From the NCBI RefSeq assembly GCF_004343035.1, contig NZ_SMCQ01000003.1, forward strand, positions 164,754 through 228,753: 64,000 nt of DNA, written 5' to 3'. Within the stretch, counting starts at the first letter, position 1; each line of letters begins with the position of its first letter. Under the pieces are notes generated by a model that worked only from the letters and a program-made list of their open reading frames with translations, ran no database searches and was not told where the DNA came from. Below, in pieces: positions 1 to 9,756 of this stretch. The position numbers and the translations under genes are program-made. Source of the stretch: Longibaculum muris. Its GTDB lineage: Bacteria; Bacillota_I; Bacilli_A; Erysipelotrichales; Coprobacillaceae.

Positions 1-2158
1 CTCCATGATATGGAGACCATTTAGCAATCTCTGGATTATATCCATAACTCATTAATGAACATGTTGTTGTTTCTTTTCCTAATACAGGAATTAAAGCAGC
101 CATACCTTCTGTTTCAGTTCTTAAAGTCTTTCCACCAAATGGTGATAAAACTGTTCCATTTCCAATTGATGAGTCAAATCTTTCAACTAAACCTTTTTGA
201 CCACAAACAGATAAACGACTTAAAACTTCTTTTGAAGTTTCTTTAAAAGTTGGTTTTGCTTCTTTTTCAAATGGTGTGTTATCAAAATCAGGTAATTTCA
301 CTTCAATCTTTTGATAACGAGAAGCCCCATTCTTATCTAAGAAAGCTCTGTCAATATCAACAATAGTTTGACCCATATAACGCATTGTTAAACGGTTATT
401 ATCAGTGACTGTCGCAACTCTAACAACTTCCAAGTTTTCATCATAACATGCTTGTTTAATCATTTCTTCATCTTTTGCATCAATAACGATAGCCATACGT
501 TCTTGTGATTCAGAAATAGCAAGTTCTGTTCCTGTTAAACCTTCATATTTCTTTAACACAGCATCTAAATTAATATCTAAACCTGGGGCAAGTTCACCAA
601 CAGCAACGCAGACACCACCTGCTCCAAAGTCATTACAACGAATGATTTTTTCAGAAACAGCTTTGTTTCTAAATAATCTTTGAATTTTTCTTTCTTCAAC
701 TGGATTTCCTTTTTGAACTTCAGCACCAGCTGTCGTTGTGGTTTTTAATTCATGTTTCTTAGAAGAACCTGTTGCTCCACCAATTCCATCACGACCAGTT
801 CTCCCACCAATTAATAAGACAATATGATCTTTTAATGGTTCTAAACGTTTTACTTGATCTTTTGGCGCAGCTGCTACAACAGCACCAAGTTCCATACGTT
901 TTGCAACAAATCCATCATCATAAATTTCATGAACAAAACCAGTTGTTAAACCAATTTGGTTTCCATAACTTGAGAATCCATGTGCAGCCTCTTGACAAAT
1001 TTTTCTTTGTGGAAGTTTTCCTGCCATTGTTTCATCAAGTGATTTTCTAGGATCACCAGCACCAGTAATACGCATTGATTGATAAACATAAGCACGTCCT
1101 GATAATGGGTCACGGATTGCTCCACCTAAACAAGTGGCAGCTCCACCAAATGGTTCAATTTCAGTTGGATGGTTATGTGTTTCGTTTTTAAACATTAATA
1201 ACCAATCTTCATCACCTTCACTTGTATGAATCTTTAATTCAACTGAACAAGCATTGATTTCTTCAGAGACTTCTAAGTCATCTAAGTAACCTGTTTTTCT
1301 AAGTTCTTTCATAGAAATTGTTGCTAAGTCCATTAAAGTTAATGGACGTTTTGTATCAATTCCATAAACAAGATGTCTTGATGTTTTATAATCTTCTACA
1401 TCTTTTTCTAAGATTTCTTGAAAAGCTCCTGATTCAATATCTAAATCTGTGATAATTGTTGCAAATGTTGTATGACGACAATGATCAGACCAATATGTAT
1501 CTAAAACTTTTAATTCTGTTTCTGTAGGATCTCTTTTTTCTTCATTTTTATAATAATCTTGAGTCACTTTTAAATCATCAAAGTTCATTGCCATTCCATT
1601 ATCTTGAATATATTGTTTTAATGCATCATCACTAAAATCAATAAATCCTTCAATCACCGGAACTGGATCAATATGCACTTGACCATCACTTAAATCATCA
1701 ACTTTATCTAAAGATGCTAATCTTTGATCAACTGGATTGATTAAATATTTTTGAATACGGGCAACATCTTCATCACTTAATTCACCCATTAAAACAATTA
1801 ATTTTGCACATTTAACTTTGACATTCTTTTCACCAGTTAATAATTGAAAACATTGTTCACAAGCATCAGCTCTTTGATCATATTGTCCAGGTAAGAACTC
1901 AATCGCAAAAACTTTTGCCCCAACACTTGCTGGATAATCTTCAAAATAAACATCATCCACCATTGGTTCACTTAAGATAGTTGGAACCCCTTGATTTAAA
2001 ACATCTTCACTTACACCTTGAACATCATAACGATTCACAATACTCAAAGATGTAATACTATCAATCTTTAATTGTGTTTTTAAGTCATTAAGCAAATCAT
2101 TAGCTTCTACTGCATAATCTTTTCTTTTTTCTACATATATACGATAGACTTTACTCAT
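1..2158 (-). CDS. purL: Phosphoribosylformylglycinamidine synthase, large single-chain type (partial)
   Basis: This enzyme makes FGAM from FGAR, glutamine and ATP in de novo purine synthesis. About 719 N-terminal residues are present and the frame stays open to the window edge, so the C-terminal part, expected to include the glutaminase domain, lies outside. The stretch DPTETELKVLD...YWSDHCRHT and the later CNDFGAGGVCVAVGE block identify the long (roughly 1200-residue) PurL that carries its own glutaminase, rather than the small PurL needing PurS and PurQ. The ATG at 2156-2158 follows a GGTGAAA ribosome binding site, 12 bases after the purD stop. It is the last visible gene of the purine operon. 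Identity is certain; the true 3' end is not seen. Confidence 0.95.
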   Translation of the reverse strand, partial: MSKVYRIYVEKRKDYAVEANDLLNDLKTQLKIDSITSLSIVNRYDVQGVSEDVLNQGVPTILSEPMVDDVYFEDYPASVGAKVFAIEFLPGQYDQRADACEQCFQLLTGEKNVKVKCAKLIVLMGELSDEDVARIQKYLINPVDQRLASLDKVDDLSDGQVHIDPVPVIEGFIDFSDDALKQYIQDNGMAMNFDDLKVTQDYYKNEEKRDPTETELKVLDTYWSDHCRHTTFATIITDLDIESGAFQEILEKDVEDYKTSRHLVYGIDTKRPLTLMDLATISMKELRKTGYLDDLEVSEEINACSVELKIHTSEGDEDWLLMFKNETHNHPTEIEPFGGAATCLGGAIRDPLSGRAYVYQSMRITGAGDPRKSLDETMAGKLPQRKICQEAAHGFSSYGNQIGLTTGFVHEIYDDGFVAKRMELGAVVAAAPKDQVKRLEPLKDHIVLLIGGRTGRDGIGGATGSSKKHELKTTTTAGAEVQKGNPVEERKIQRLFRNKAVSEKIIRCNDFGAGGVCVAVGELAPGLDINLDAVLKKYEGLTGTELAISESQERMAIVIDAKDEEMIKQACYDENLEVVRVATVTDNNRLTMRYMGQTIVDIDRAFLDKNGASRYQKIEVKLPDFDNTPFEKEAKPTFKETSKEVLSRLSVCGQKGLVERFDSSIGNGTVLSPFGGKTLRTETEGMAALIPVLGKETTTCSLMSYGYNPEIAKWSPYHG

Positions 2159-2170
2159 CTTTTCACCTCA

Positions 2171-3427
2171 TTAATTAAGACCAATGTCTTTACGATAATA
2201 TTTACCTTCAAAATCAATCACTTCTGCCCCTTGATAAACTTTTTCTCTTGTTTCTTCAAGATTCTTACCAAAAGCACAAATATTTAAAACACGTCCACCA
2301 CTTGTTACAACTTCGCCTTGAGTATTAAAAGCTGTTCCAGCATGGAAAACAATGATATCATCATTGACTTTATCTAATCCAGTAATCACTTTTCCTTTTT
2401 CATAGCTACCTGGATATCCACCACTTGCTAAAACAAGACAAGCGACATGTTCCTCTTTCCATTTTACATTGACTTGATCTAATGTACCAGTAGAAACAGC
2501 ATACATAATATCAAATAAATCACTATCTAAACGAAGTAAGATAGATTGGGTTTCAGGATCACCAAAACGCACATTAAATTCTAAGACTTTGGCTTTGTTA
2601 TTTTCAATCATTAAACCAATGAAAACAACACCACGATAATCCATATGATCAGCCTTTAAACCAGCCATAAATGGATCTAAGATATCTTTTTTAAAGATGT
2701 CATCCATACCTTCTGGTAAGAAAGGATTTGGTGAAACAGTTCCCATACCACCGGTATTAGGACCTTTATTTTCATCATATACTTGCTTATGGTCTTTGGC
2801 ACTTACCATTGGTACAATTGTTTTTCCATCTGTAAAGCAAAGTAATGAACATTCAAATCCAGTTAAGAATTCTTCTAACACAACTTTACTTCCAGCCCCA
2901 TCTAAGGCACCATCAATCATCATTTCTTTTAATGCTGTTTGAGCTTGTTGATAATTTTCACAAATCACAACACCTTTACCAGCAGCTAAACCATCAGCTT
3001 TGACAACAACTGGATAAGAGAATTTTTCTAAAGCAGCAATCGCTTCATCATAAGAATTCACTTCTTCATAAGCTGCGGTAGGAATATTGTGTCTTGCCAT
3101 GAAGTCTTTAGAGAAAGCTTTGCTGCCTTCTAAAGTCGCTGCATGTTTCGTTGGTCCAAAAACTTTATGTCCATGACTTTCTAATAAATCTGCTAGTCCC
3201 ATGCATAATGGAACTTCTGGTCCAATGACAGTAAAATCAATACTGTTATCTTCAACAAATTTTAAAATTCCTTCTAAATCTTCGACACTGCCTGGATGAC
3301 AAGTTCCAATTTGTGCAATTCCTGGATTTCCTGGAATGGCATGAATTTCATCAACCTTAGGACTTTTATTCAAGGCATATGCAATCGCATGTTCACGACC
3401 GCCACTACCAATAATTAATACCTTCAT
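2171..3427 (-). CDS. purD: Phosphoribosylamine-glycine ligase (GAR synthetase)
   Basis: It ligates glycine to phosphoribosylamine using ATP to give GAR, the second step of purine synthesis. The 418-residue product is full length for PurD. It opens with the N-terminal MKVLIIGSGGREHA signature and contains the ATP-grasp region (VVVKADGLAAGKGV) and the FNVRFGDPETQ motif. A longer frame extends 45 codons upstream, but it would run into purH; the ATG at 3427 sits after an AAGGAGG site and begins exactly with the family N-terminus, so this start was chosen. It lies 10 bases downstream of purH and 12 upstream of purL in the same operon. Confidence 0.96.
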   Translation of the reverse strand: MKVLIIGSGGREHAIAYALNKSPKVDEIHAIPGNPGIAQIGTCHPGSVEDLEGILKFVEDNSIDFTVIGPEVPLCMGLADLLESHGHKVFGPTKHAATLEGSKAFSKDFMARHNIPTAAYEEVNSYDEAIAALEKFSYPVVVKADGLAAGKGVVICENYQQAQTALKEMMIDGALDGAGSKVVLEEFLTGFECSLLCFTDGKTIVPMVSAKDHKQVYDENKGPNTGGMGTVSPNPFLPEGMDDIFKKDILDPFMAGLKADHMDYRGVVFIGLMIENNKAKVLEFNVRFGDPETQSILLRLDSDLFDIMYAVSTGTLDQVNVKWKEEHVACLVLASGGYPGSYEKGKVITGLDKVNDDIIVFHAGTAFNTQGEVVTSGGRVLNICAFGKNLEETREKVYQGAEVIDFEGKYYRKDIGLN

Positions 3428-3437
3428 GGTTTCCTCC

Positions 3438-4961
3438 TTAATGTCTAAAATGTCTATAACCTGTAAAGACCATTGGCACATTGTGTTCATTACATAAATC
3501 AATAGAATCTTGATCTCTAATACTTCCACCTGGTTGAACAATTGCTGTAATACCAGCATCAATTGCTACCTGGGCACAGTCATTGAATGGGAAGAACGCA
3601 TCACTTGCTAAAACAGCACCTTTGAAATCTTTATCAGGATTATTAGCAATTGCATTTTCTAAAGCCCATACACGTGAAGTTTGTCCTCCACCAATGGCTA
3701 AAGTGACACCATTTTTCACAATACAGATGGCATTTGATTTGACATATTTTACAACTTTCATACCAAATTCCATATCTGAGATTTGTTCTTGTGTAGGAGA
3801 AGCAGTTGTGACAACTTTCATTTCATCAATCATCTTTGTATTTAACTCTTGAACTAAGACTTTTCCTTCAAGATATTTAATATCATATTTTGCTTCTCTT
3901 GCATCTAAATTCTTTAATTTTAAGATACGTAAGTTTTTCTTTTTCTTTAAAACTTCTAATGCATCATCATCAAAATCAGGTGCAGCAACAATTTCTAAGA
4001 AAATTTTGTGCATTTCTTCAGCTGTTGCTTTATCAATTTTATAGTTCACTGCCACAATACCACCAAAGATAGATTGTGGATCAGCTTCATAAGCCTTCAT
4101 ATATGATTCATATCCTGTTTTTCCAATTGCAACTCCACAAGGTGTAGAATGTTTAATCGCTGCCGTTACAATTTGATCACCAAATTCTCTTACAACTGCA
4201 ACAGCACCATATAAATCATTAACATTGTTAAATGAAATTTCTTTTCCATGTAATTGTTCATAATCTAATAATGATTTTTGAACAAATGGATCTTCATATT
4301 TATTAGCAGCTTGTTGAGAGTTTTCACCATAACGTAAATGTTCTACTTTCTTTAATGAAATATTTAATGTATCTGGGAATTCATCACCAACAACACCAGC
4401 AAAATAGCGAGAAATCATAGCATCATAAGCACCAGTTGTGCTAAATGCTTTATATGCTAAATTCAATCTAAAATCATAATTATCTGTTTTATTTTCAATG
4501 GCTTCTAAAACACTTGGATAATCTTTAGGATCAGTCACAATTAAGACATCTTTAAAGTTCTTAGCTGCACTTCTAATCATTGATGGTCCACCAATATCAA
4601 TATTTTCAATCATATCTTCCATTGGTTTTCCAGCTTTTAAAGCTTTTTCAAATTCATATAAATTCACACAAACCAAATCAATTGGTTGAATCCCATGTTC
4701 TTTAACAGTTGCAACATGTTCAGGTAAATCCCTTCTAAATAATAACCCACCATGAACTTTAGGATGCAATGTTTTGACACGTCCATCTAAGATTTCAGGA
4801 AATCCAGTCACATCATCAATCGCAATAGCTTTGATACCAGCTTCTTGTAATTTATGTAAAGTTCCTCCTGTTGAAACAATTTCAAAACCTAATTTTACTA
4901 ATCCTTGGCAAAATTCAACAACACCATCTTTGTTTGTAACACTGACTAATGCTCTTTTCAT
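3438..4961 (-). CDS. purH: Bifunctional AICAR formyltransferase / IMP cyclohydrolase
   Basis: It catalyses the last two steps to IMP: transfer of a formyl group from 10-formyl-tetrahydrofolate to AICAR, then ring closure. The 507 residues match the family length. The N-terminal MGS-like cyclohydrolase region (ALVSVTNKDGV, STGGTLHKL, DGRVKTLHPKVHGG) precedes the transformylase region (LRYGENSQQAA, KHSTPCGVAIG, GGQTSRV, DAFFPF). Its start overlaps the purN stop in an ATGA arrangement, implying translational coupling. Its substrate AICAR ribotide is the precursor of ZTP, the ligand predicted for the riboswitch at the head of this operon, so the enzyme links operon control to formyl-folate supply. 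Confidence 0.96.
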   Translation of the reverse strand: MKRALVSVTNKDGVVEFCQGLVKLGFEIVSTGGTLHKLQEAGIKAIAIDDVTGFPEILDGRVKTLHPKVHGGLLFRRDLPEHVATVKEHGIQPIDLVCVNLYEFEKALKAGKPMEDMIENIDIGGPSMIRSAAKNFKDVLIVTDPKDYPSVLEAIENKTDNYDFRLNLAYKAFSTTGAYDAMISRYFAGVVGDEFPDTLNISLKKVEHLRYGENSQQAANKYEDPFVQKSLLDYEQLHGKEISFNNVNDLYGAVAVVREFGDQIVTAAIKHSTPCGVAIGKTGYESYMKAYEADPQSIFGGIVAVNYKIDKATAEEMHKIFLEIVAAPDFDDDALEVLKKKKNLRILKLKNLDAREAKYDIKYLEGKVLVQELNTKMIDEMKVVTTASPTQEQISDMEFGMKVVKYVKSNAICIVKNGVTLAIGGGQTSRVWALENAIANNPDKDFKGAVLASDAFFPFNDCAQVAIDAGITAIVQPGGSIRDQDSIDLCNEHNVPMVFTGYRHFRH

Positions 4962-5548
4962 AATATTTCGACCCTTTCATTTTCAACTTTTAATTGCCCA
5001 TTACAGAATAATCTCACTGCTTCTGGTAAAATACGATGTTCAATTGTTAAAACCATTTGTTGCATTTCTTCAGGCGTTGATGCTTTTGATACATCCATCG
5101 CTTCTTGTAAGATAATTGGTCCACCATCAACAACTGGGGAAACAAAATGAACAGTTGCTCCAGCTACTTTCACACCACGTTTAAAAGCATGTTCATGAAC
5201 ATGTAATCCATAAAACCCTGGTCCACAGAAAGCTGGAATTAATGATGGATGAATATTGATAATTCTATTTTCATAAAGTGATACCAATTCATCACTTAAA
5301 ATAGCAAGATAACCTGCTAAAACAATTAATTCAACGCCTTCTTCTTTTAAACGTTGAATCAGTAATTTGTCATCTTTAATGCACTCAGCTTTAATGCCTG
5401 CATTTTTAGCTCTTTCTAATCCATAAGCTTTTTTTCTATTAGAAACAACCAAAACAATCTCACCGTTGATGCTACCAGCTTGGGTAGCATCAATCAGTGA
5501 TTGCAGGTTTGTTCCTCCACCAGAAACAAAGACTGCGATTTTTAGCAT
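4958..5548 (-). CDS. purN: Phosphoribosylglycinamide formyltransferase
   Basis: It moves a formyl group from 10-formyl-tetrahydrofolate to GAR, giving FGAR. The 196 residues fit PurN. Visible features are the VSGGGTNLQ phosphate-binding loop near the N-terminus, the catalytic NIHPSLIPAF segment, and GLHVHEHAFKRGVKVAGATVHFV with the conserved histidine and downstream aspartate (PVVDGGPII). Its start overlaps the purM stop by 7 bases and its stop overlaps the purH start by 4 bases. The loop after NIHPSLIPAF reads CGPGFYG, slightly different from the more usual PGAHG; this looks like family variation, not damage. Confidence 0.95.
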   Translation of the reverse strand: MLKIAVFVSGGGTNLQSLIDATQAGSINGEIVLVVSNRKKAYGLERAKNAGIKAECIKDDKLLIQRLKEEGVELIVLAGYLAILSDELVSLYENRIINIHPSLIPAFCGPGFYGLHVHEHAFKRGVKVAGATVHFVSPVVDGGPIILQEAMDVSKASTPEEMQQMVLTIEHRILPEAVRLFCNGQLKVENERVEIL

Positions 5549-6567
5549 AACTCGACTCCTTTATCTCCTGCTTCAACATGTCCAACTTTATAGCATGTAT
5601 CTCCAGCTGCTTCAATAGCTGCCATTGTTTTTTCTACGTCAGCTTCATCTACAGCAATCACCATACCAAGTCCCATATTGAATGTGTTATACATCATTTC
5701 TTCAGCAATATCTCCATTTTTCGCAATTAAATCAAAAATTGCCGGAACCTTGTAACTTTCTTTTTGAATAACAGCTTTTACCCCTTCTGGTAACATTCTA
5801 GGTACATTTTCATAGAATCCACCACCAGTGATATGGCTACATCCTTTAATTTTCACACCAGCATTTTTCACATTCTTTAATGCTTTAACATAAATTCTTG
5901 TTGGTTCAATTAAAGCTTCACCTAATGTTTTTCCTAATTCATCATAGTATGTATCTAAAGATTCCTTTGTAATTTCAAAAACTTTTCTTACAAGTGAGAA
6001 TCCATTACTATGAACCCCACTAGAAGCAATACCAATTAAAGTATCACCAGGTTTAATCGTTGAACCATCAATAATATCTTTCTTATCAACAACCCCTACA
6101 GCAAATCCTGCTAAATCATAATCATCAACAGGCATTAAACCTGGATGTTCAGCTGTTTCTCCACCAACTAAAGCACATTCAGATTGTTTACATCCTTCAG
6201 CAACACCACTTACGATAGTTGCAATTTTTTCCGGATAATTTTTTCCACAAGCAATATAATCTAAGAAGAATAATGGTTCTCCACCAGAACATGCAATATC
6301 ATTGACACACATAGCTACAGCATCAATTCCAATTGTATCATGTTTATCCATAACAAAAGCAAGTTTTACTTTTGTACCACAACCATCAGTTCCAGATAAA
6401 AGAACAGGTTCATCCATATTTTTAATTGCACTTAAATCAAAAGCTCCAGCAAATCCTCCAAGTCCACCTAAGACTTCAGGACGCATTGTTTCTTTGACAT
6501 GTTTTTTCATCAATTCAACTGATTTGTATCCAGCTTCAATATCGACTCCAGCTTTTTTGTAATCCAT
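5542..6567 (-). CDS. purM: Phosphoribosylformylglycinamidine cyclo-ligase (AIR synthetase)
   Basis: It closes the imidazole ring, converting FGAM to AIR with ATP. The 341 residues are full length. Landmarks are YKKAGVDIEAGYKSVELMK at the N-terminus, GTDGCGTKVKLAF, the metal and nucleotide-binding VAMCVNDIACSGGEPLFFLDY segment, ALVGGETAEHPG, and GCSHITGGGFYENVPRML. In many Firmicutes purF sits directly upstream of purM; here purC does (15-base gap) and no purF is present. The ATG at 6567 follows AGGAGATAA. Belongs to the ZTP-riboswitch-controlled purine operon. Confidence 0.96.
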   Translation of the reverse strand: MDYKKAGVDIEAGYKSVELMKKHVKETMRPEVLGGLGGFAGAFDLSAIKNMDEPVLLSGTDGCGTKVKLAFVMDKHDTIGIDAVAMCVNDIACSGGEPLFFLDYIACGKNYPEKIATIVSGVAEGCKQSECALVGGETAEHPGLMPVDDYDLAGFAVGVVDKKDIIDGSTIKPGDTLIGIASSGVHSNGFSLVRKVFEITKESLDTYYDELGKTLGEALIEPTRIYVKALKNVKNAGVKIKGCSHITGGGFYENVPRMLPEGVKAVIQKESYKVPAIFDLIAKNGDIAEEMMYNTFNMGLGMVIAVDEADVEKTMAAIEAAGDTCYKVGHVEAGDKGVELC

Positions 6568-6581
6568 TGTTTATCTCCTTC

Positions 6582-7286
6582 TTATTTACTTTGCATACGT
6601 GCTAAAACAGCTTTATAAGTTTCAATTAAATCCCCAATATCTTGTCTGAAAACATCTTTATCATATTTTTGGTTTGTTTCAACATCCCATAAACGACAAG
6701 AATCAGGTGAAATTTCATCAGCTAATAAGATTTCTCCATCTGCTGTTTTACCAAATTCAATTTTAAAATCAACTAATTTTAAATTAAATTTTAAGAAGAA
6801 TTCTTTTAATAATTCATTAATTTTTAAAGTTGTTTCTTTAATATAAGCTAATTCTTCACGTGTTGCTAATTTTAATGCAACAGCATGATCATCATTGATT
6901 AATGGATCACCATAATCATCATTTTTATAACTCATTTCAAAGATTGGTTCATCTAAAACAACCCCTTCAGGTGCTCCTAATCTTTTACAGAAAGATCCTG
7001 TTGTAATATTTCTAATAATAACTTCTAATGGGAAGATTTCTACTTTTTTTACTAAGATATCACGATCATTCAATTTTTTAATCATGTGAGTCTTAATTCC
7101 AGCTTCTTCTAACATATCAAAGATAATACAAGAAATTGTGTTATTTAAAACACCTTTTCCTTCAAATTGGTCATGTTTAACACCATTTCCAGCTGTTGCA
7201 TCATCTTTATAATGAATCATGTATTCATCTGGATTTTCTGTTTCATAAACTTGTTTTGCTTTTCCTTCGTACAATAATTTAGCCAT
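6582..7286 (-). CDS. purC: SAICAR synthetase
   Basis: It joins CAIR and aspartate with ATP to give SAICAR. The 234-residue product is the short bacterial form. The N-terminal LLYEGKAKQVYETENPDEYMIHYKDDATAGNG and the motif EIFPLEVIIRNITTGSFCKRLG are diagnostic, together with LADEISPDSCRLWD. It follows purE after 17 bases and precedes purM by 14. No unusual composition. The purB product, which would cleave SAICAR to AICAR, is not encoded in the window. Confidence 0.96.
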   Translation of the reverse strand: MAKLLYEGKAKQVYETENPDEYMIHYKDDATAGNGVKHDQFEGKGVLNNTISCIIFDMLEEAGIKTHMIKKLNDRDILVKKVEIFPLEVIIRNITTGSFCKRLGAPEGVVLDEPIFEMSYKNDDYGDPLINDDHAVALKLATREELAYIKETTLKINELLKEFFLKFNLKLVDFKIEFGKTADGEILLADEISPDSCRLWDVETNQKYDKDVFRQDIGDLIETYKAVLARMQSK

Positions 7287-7303
7287 TTTTCTTTGCCCCT
7301 TTT

Positions 7304-7792
7304 TTATTTAAATTTTTCTATCATTTCATCGTTAGCACGCATTGCTTGTGCTTCCATGTCTTTTCGATAATCTAATAATTTTGCTTTAATATCATCATGT
7401 TTAATTGCCATGATTTGTAATGCTAGATAAGCTGCATTTTTACTTCCATTAATTGCTACTGTTGCTACAGGAATCCCTGAAGGCATTTGAACAATTGAAA
7501 GTAATGCATCCATACCATCTAATGTTGCACCACTTAATGGTACCCCAATGACTGGTAAAACTGTTTGTGAAGCAACGACTCCAGGTAATGCTGCTGCCAT
7601 TCCTGCAGCTGTAATAATGACTTCTGTTCCATCAGTTTCTGTTTCTTGAATAAATTGACTTAAACCTAAATGAGCACGGTGAGCTGATAAACATCTCACA
7701 TTCACTTCTACTCCATAACTTTTTAAAATCTCAACAGCTGGTTCTACCTTAGATAAATCACTTGTAGAACCCATAATAATAGCAACTTTCAT
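7304..7792 (-). CDS. purE: N5-carboxyaminoimidazole ribonucleotide mutase (PurE)
   Basis: It interconverts N5-CAIR and CAIR in purine synthesis. The 162-residue protein shows the family pattern: IIMGSTSDLSKVEPAVEIL, RCLSAHRAH (catalytic histidine), ITAAGMAAALPGVVAS and GVPLSGATLDGMDALLSIVQMPSGIPVATV. Class I PurE normally works with PurK, which makes N5-CAIR from AIR; no purK is seen in this cluster, so PurK is either elsewhere or the enzyme works as an AIR carboxylase. The start has a GATGAAAAA context after AAAGGATG. It is the second gene after the leader. Confidence 0.94.
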   Translation of the reverse strand: MKVAIIMGSTSDLSKVEPAVEILKSYGVEVNVRCLSAHRAHLGLSQFIQETETDGTEVIITAAGMAAALPGVVASQTVLPVIGVPLSGATLDGMDALLSIVQMPSGIPVATVAINGSKNAAYLALQIMAIKHDDIKAKLLDYRKDMEAQAMRANDEMIEKFK

Positions 7793-7810
7793 TTTTTCAT
7801 CCTTTCATCT

Positions 7811-9481
7811 CTAGAATAATCCAACAATTTTTCCATCTTCATCAATATCCATATTGACTGCCGCAGGAACTTTAGGAAGTCCTGGCATACGCATGATATC
7901 ACCACTAATAGCCACTAAGAACCCAGCTCCAGTATTTGGAATCAAATCATTAATTGTGACTTTGAAACCACTAGGACGACCTAACAAAGTTGGGTCATCA
8001 GATAAAGAATATTGCGTTTTAGCAACACAAATTGGTAAGTTTCCTAATCCTTGTGCTTCATATTTCTTTATCTTATTTAACACTTTCTTAGTGAAAGTGA
8101 CATCATCTCCACCATAGATTTCTTTAACAATCGTTCTAATCTTTTCTTGAATTGGTAAATCAAGATCATAGATTGGCGCAAAATGAGCTTCTTTTGTCTC
8201 TAATACATTCAACAATTTTTCCGCCAATTCAATTCCCCCATCAGCACCTTTTTCCCAAACTTTACTAATCGCTACATCAACACCTTTTTCTTGACAAATC
8301 TTATTAAGTAATTGAAGTTCTGCTTCCGTATCTGTTGGGAAAGCATTAATAGCTACGACACTTGGTAAATTGTATTTTGCAATATTTTCAATATGCTTTT
8401 CAAGGTTTTCAATCCCGGCTCTTAAAGCATCTAAATTTTCTTCACCTAAATCTTTTTTCGCAACACCACCATGCATCTTTAACGCACGAACTGTTGCTAC
8501 AATGACAACTGCATCAGGATTCAATCCAGCTTGACGACATTTAATATCTAAGAACTTTTCAGCCCCTAAATCAGCCCCAAAACCAGCTTCAGTAATTGCA
8601 TAATCACCTAACTTCATAGCAAGTGTTGTTGCCATTACAGAGTTACATCCATGGGCAATATTGGCAAATGGACCACCATGAACAAAAACCGGTGTATGAT
8701 CTAAAGTTTGCACTAAATTTGGTTTAATCGCATCCTTTAATAATAATGTCACTGCTCCAGTTGCCTTAATATCATCAACAGTCACAGGTTCACCAGCATG
8801 ATTATAAGCCACAATCATACGTCCAGCACGTTTCTTCAAATCTTCTAAAGAAGTTGCTAAACATAAAATCGCCATAACTTCACTAGCTACACTGATATCA
8901 AATCCATCTTCTCTAGGCACACCATTGACTTTTCCACCAAGACCTACAACGATATGTCTTAAAGCACGATCATTTAAATCCACAACACGTTTCCAAACAA
9001 TTTGTCTGGTATCAATATCTAATGGATTCCCTTGTTGAATAGAGTTATCAAGCATTGCTGCAATTAAGTTATTGGCAGTTGTAATCGCATGAATATCTCC
9101 AGTAAAATGTAAGTTAATATCTTCCATTGGTACAACTTGAGCATATCCTCCTCCAGCTGCCCCACCTTTCACACCAAAACAAGGTCCTAAGCTTGGTTCA
9201 CGCATTGCCACCACTGATTTTTTCCCTAACTTATTTAAAGCTTGAGATAAACCAATCATTGTTGTTGTTTTTCCTTCACCAGCAGGTGTTGGATTAATTG
9301 CAGTAACCAAAATCAATTTACCATCTTCTTGATTTTTTAATTTATTGATGGCTTCTAATGAAATCTTTGCTTTATATTTTCCATAAAGCTCTAAATCATC
9401 TTCATCTAATCCTACTTTTTGTGCAATTTCTTTAATCGGTAACATACTTGCACTTTGTGCAATTTCTACATCTGTTAACAT
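7811..9481 (-). CDS. fhs: Formate-tetrahydrofolate ligase
   Basis: It makes 10-formyl-tetrahydrofolate from formate, ATP and THF, the formyl donor for PurN and PurH. The 556 residues are family length; the nucleotide loop [10 protein letters not shown] and the segments [19 protein letters not shown] and [16 protein letters not shown] are clear. An open frame continues 37 codons upstream. Two adjacent ATGs (9484 and 9481) follow AAGAAGGGG; the one at 9481 has 7-base spacing and gives MLTDVEIAQ, so it was chosen. It is the first gene of the purine operon and directly follows the ZTP riboswitch. That fits a circuit in which low formyl-folate raises ZTP and switches this gene on. Confidence 0.96.
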   Translation of the reverse strand: MLTDVEIAQSASMLPIKEIAQKVGLDEDDLELYGKYKAKISLEAINKLKNQEDGKLILVTAINPTPAGEGKTTTMIGLSQALNKLGKKSVVAMREPSLGPCFGVKGGAAGGGYAQVVPMEDINLHFTGDIHAITTANNLIAAMLDNSIQQGNPLDIDTRQIVWKRVVDLNDRALRHIVVGLGGKVNGVPREDGFDISVASEVMAILCLATSLEDLKKRAGRMIVAYNHAGEPVTVDDIKATGAVTLLLKDAIKPNLVQTLDHTPVFVHGGPFANIAHGCNSVMATTLAMKLGDYAITEAGFGADLGAEKFLDIKCRQAGLNPDAVVIVATVRALKMHGGVAKKDLGEENLDALRAGIENLEKHIENIAKYNLPSVVAINAFPTDTEAELQLLNKICQEKGVDVAISKVWEKGADGGIELAEKLLNVLETKEAHFAPIYDLDLPIQEKIRTIVKEIYGGDDVTFTKKVLNKIKKYEAQGLGNLPICVAKTQYSLSDDPTLLGRPSGFKVTINDLIPNTGAGFLVAISGDIMRMPGLPKVPAAVNMDIDEDGKIVGLF

Positions 9482-9590
9482 CATAACACCCCTTCTTTTT
9501 TTATTATTGAAATCAAGGACTTTTCCACTTCTTTTATACCACAAATATCGGTTTTTCACCAGTGATATCGTTATCATTTTCCAAAAAACC

Positions 9591-9686
9591 AAAAAAAGAG
9601 CCTACTCGTCCAGACTATTGCCCAGACGGTCGACTCTTACCATTATACTCCATGTGGTTAATTCCACTTCCGCCAGTTGTATAACT
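9591..9686 (-). promoter_or_regulatory. ZTP (pfl) riboswitch with overlapping intrinsic terminator
   Basis: Read on the minus strand, P1 is formed by GTTATAC (9679-9685) and GTATAAT (9642-9648). Between them lie AACTGGCGG, a GTGG/CCAC hairpin and TGGA; downstream is CCGTCTGGGCA (9619-9629). These are the conserved pfl/ZTP elements, and GGCGG with CCGTC can form the known pseudoknot. AGAGTC (9632-9637) pairs with GGCTCT (9597-9602), followed by seven T residues, making a terminator that encloses the 3' ligand-binding half. Ligand binding would therefore favour read-through. ZTP or ZMP recognition is established for this RNA class; the assignment here rests on sequence pattern only. Confidence 0.9.
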
Positions 9687-9721
9687 AAGTGAATAATATC
9701 ATTTCTCCTATGATTTTTCAA
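9686..9721 (-). promoter_or_regulatory. Sigma-A promoter of the fhs-pur operon
   Basis: The -35 box is TTGAAA (9716-9721) and the -10 box TATTAT (9693-9698), with exactly 17 bases between. The predicted start is the A near 9686, one base before P1 of the riboswitch, so the aptamer is at the very 5' end of the transcript. Confidence 0.8.
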
Positions 9722-9756
9722 CCACTATTCTACAATTTTTTCGTTTTTTATCTTAG

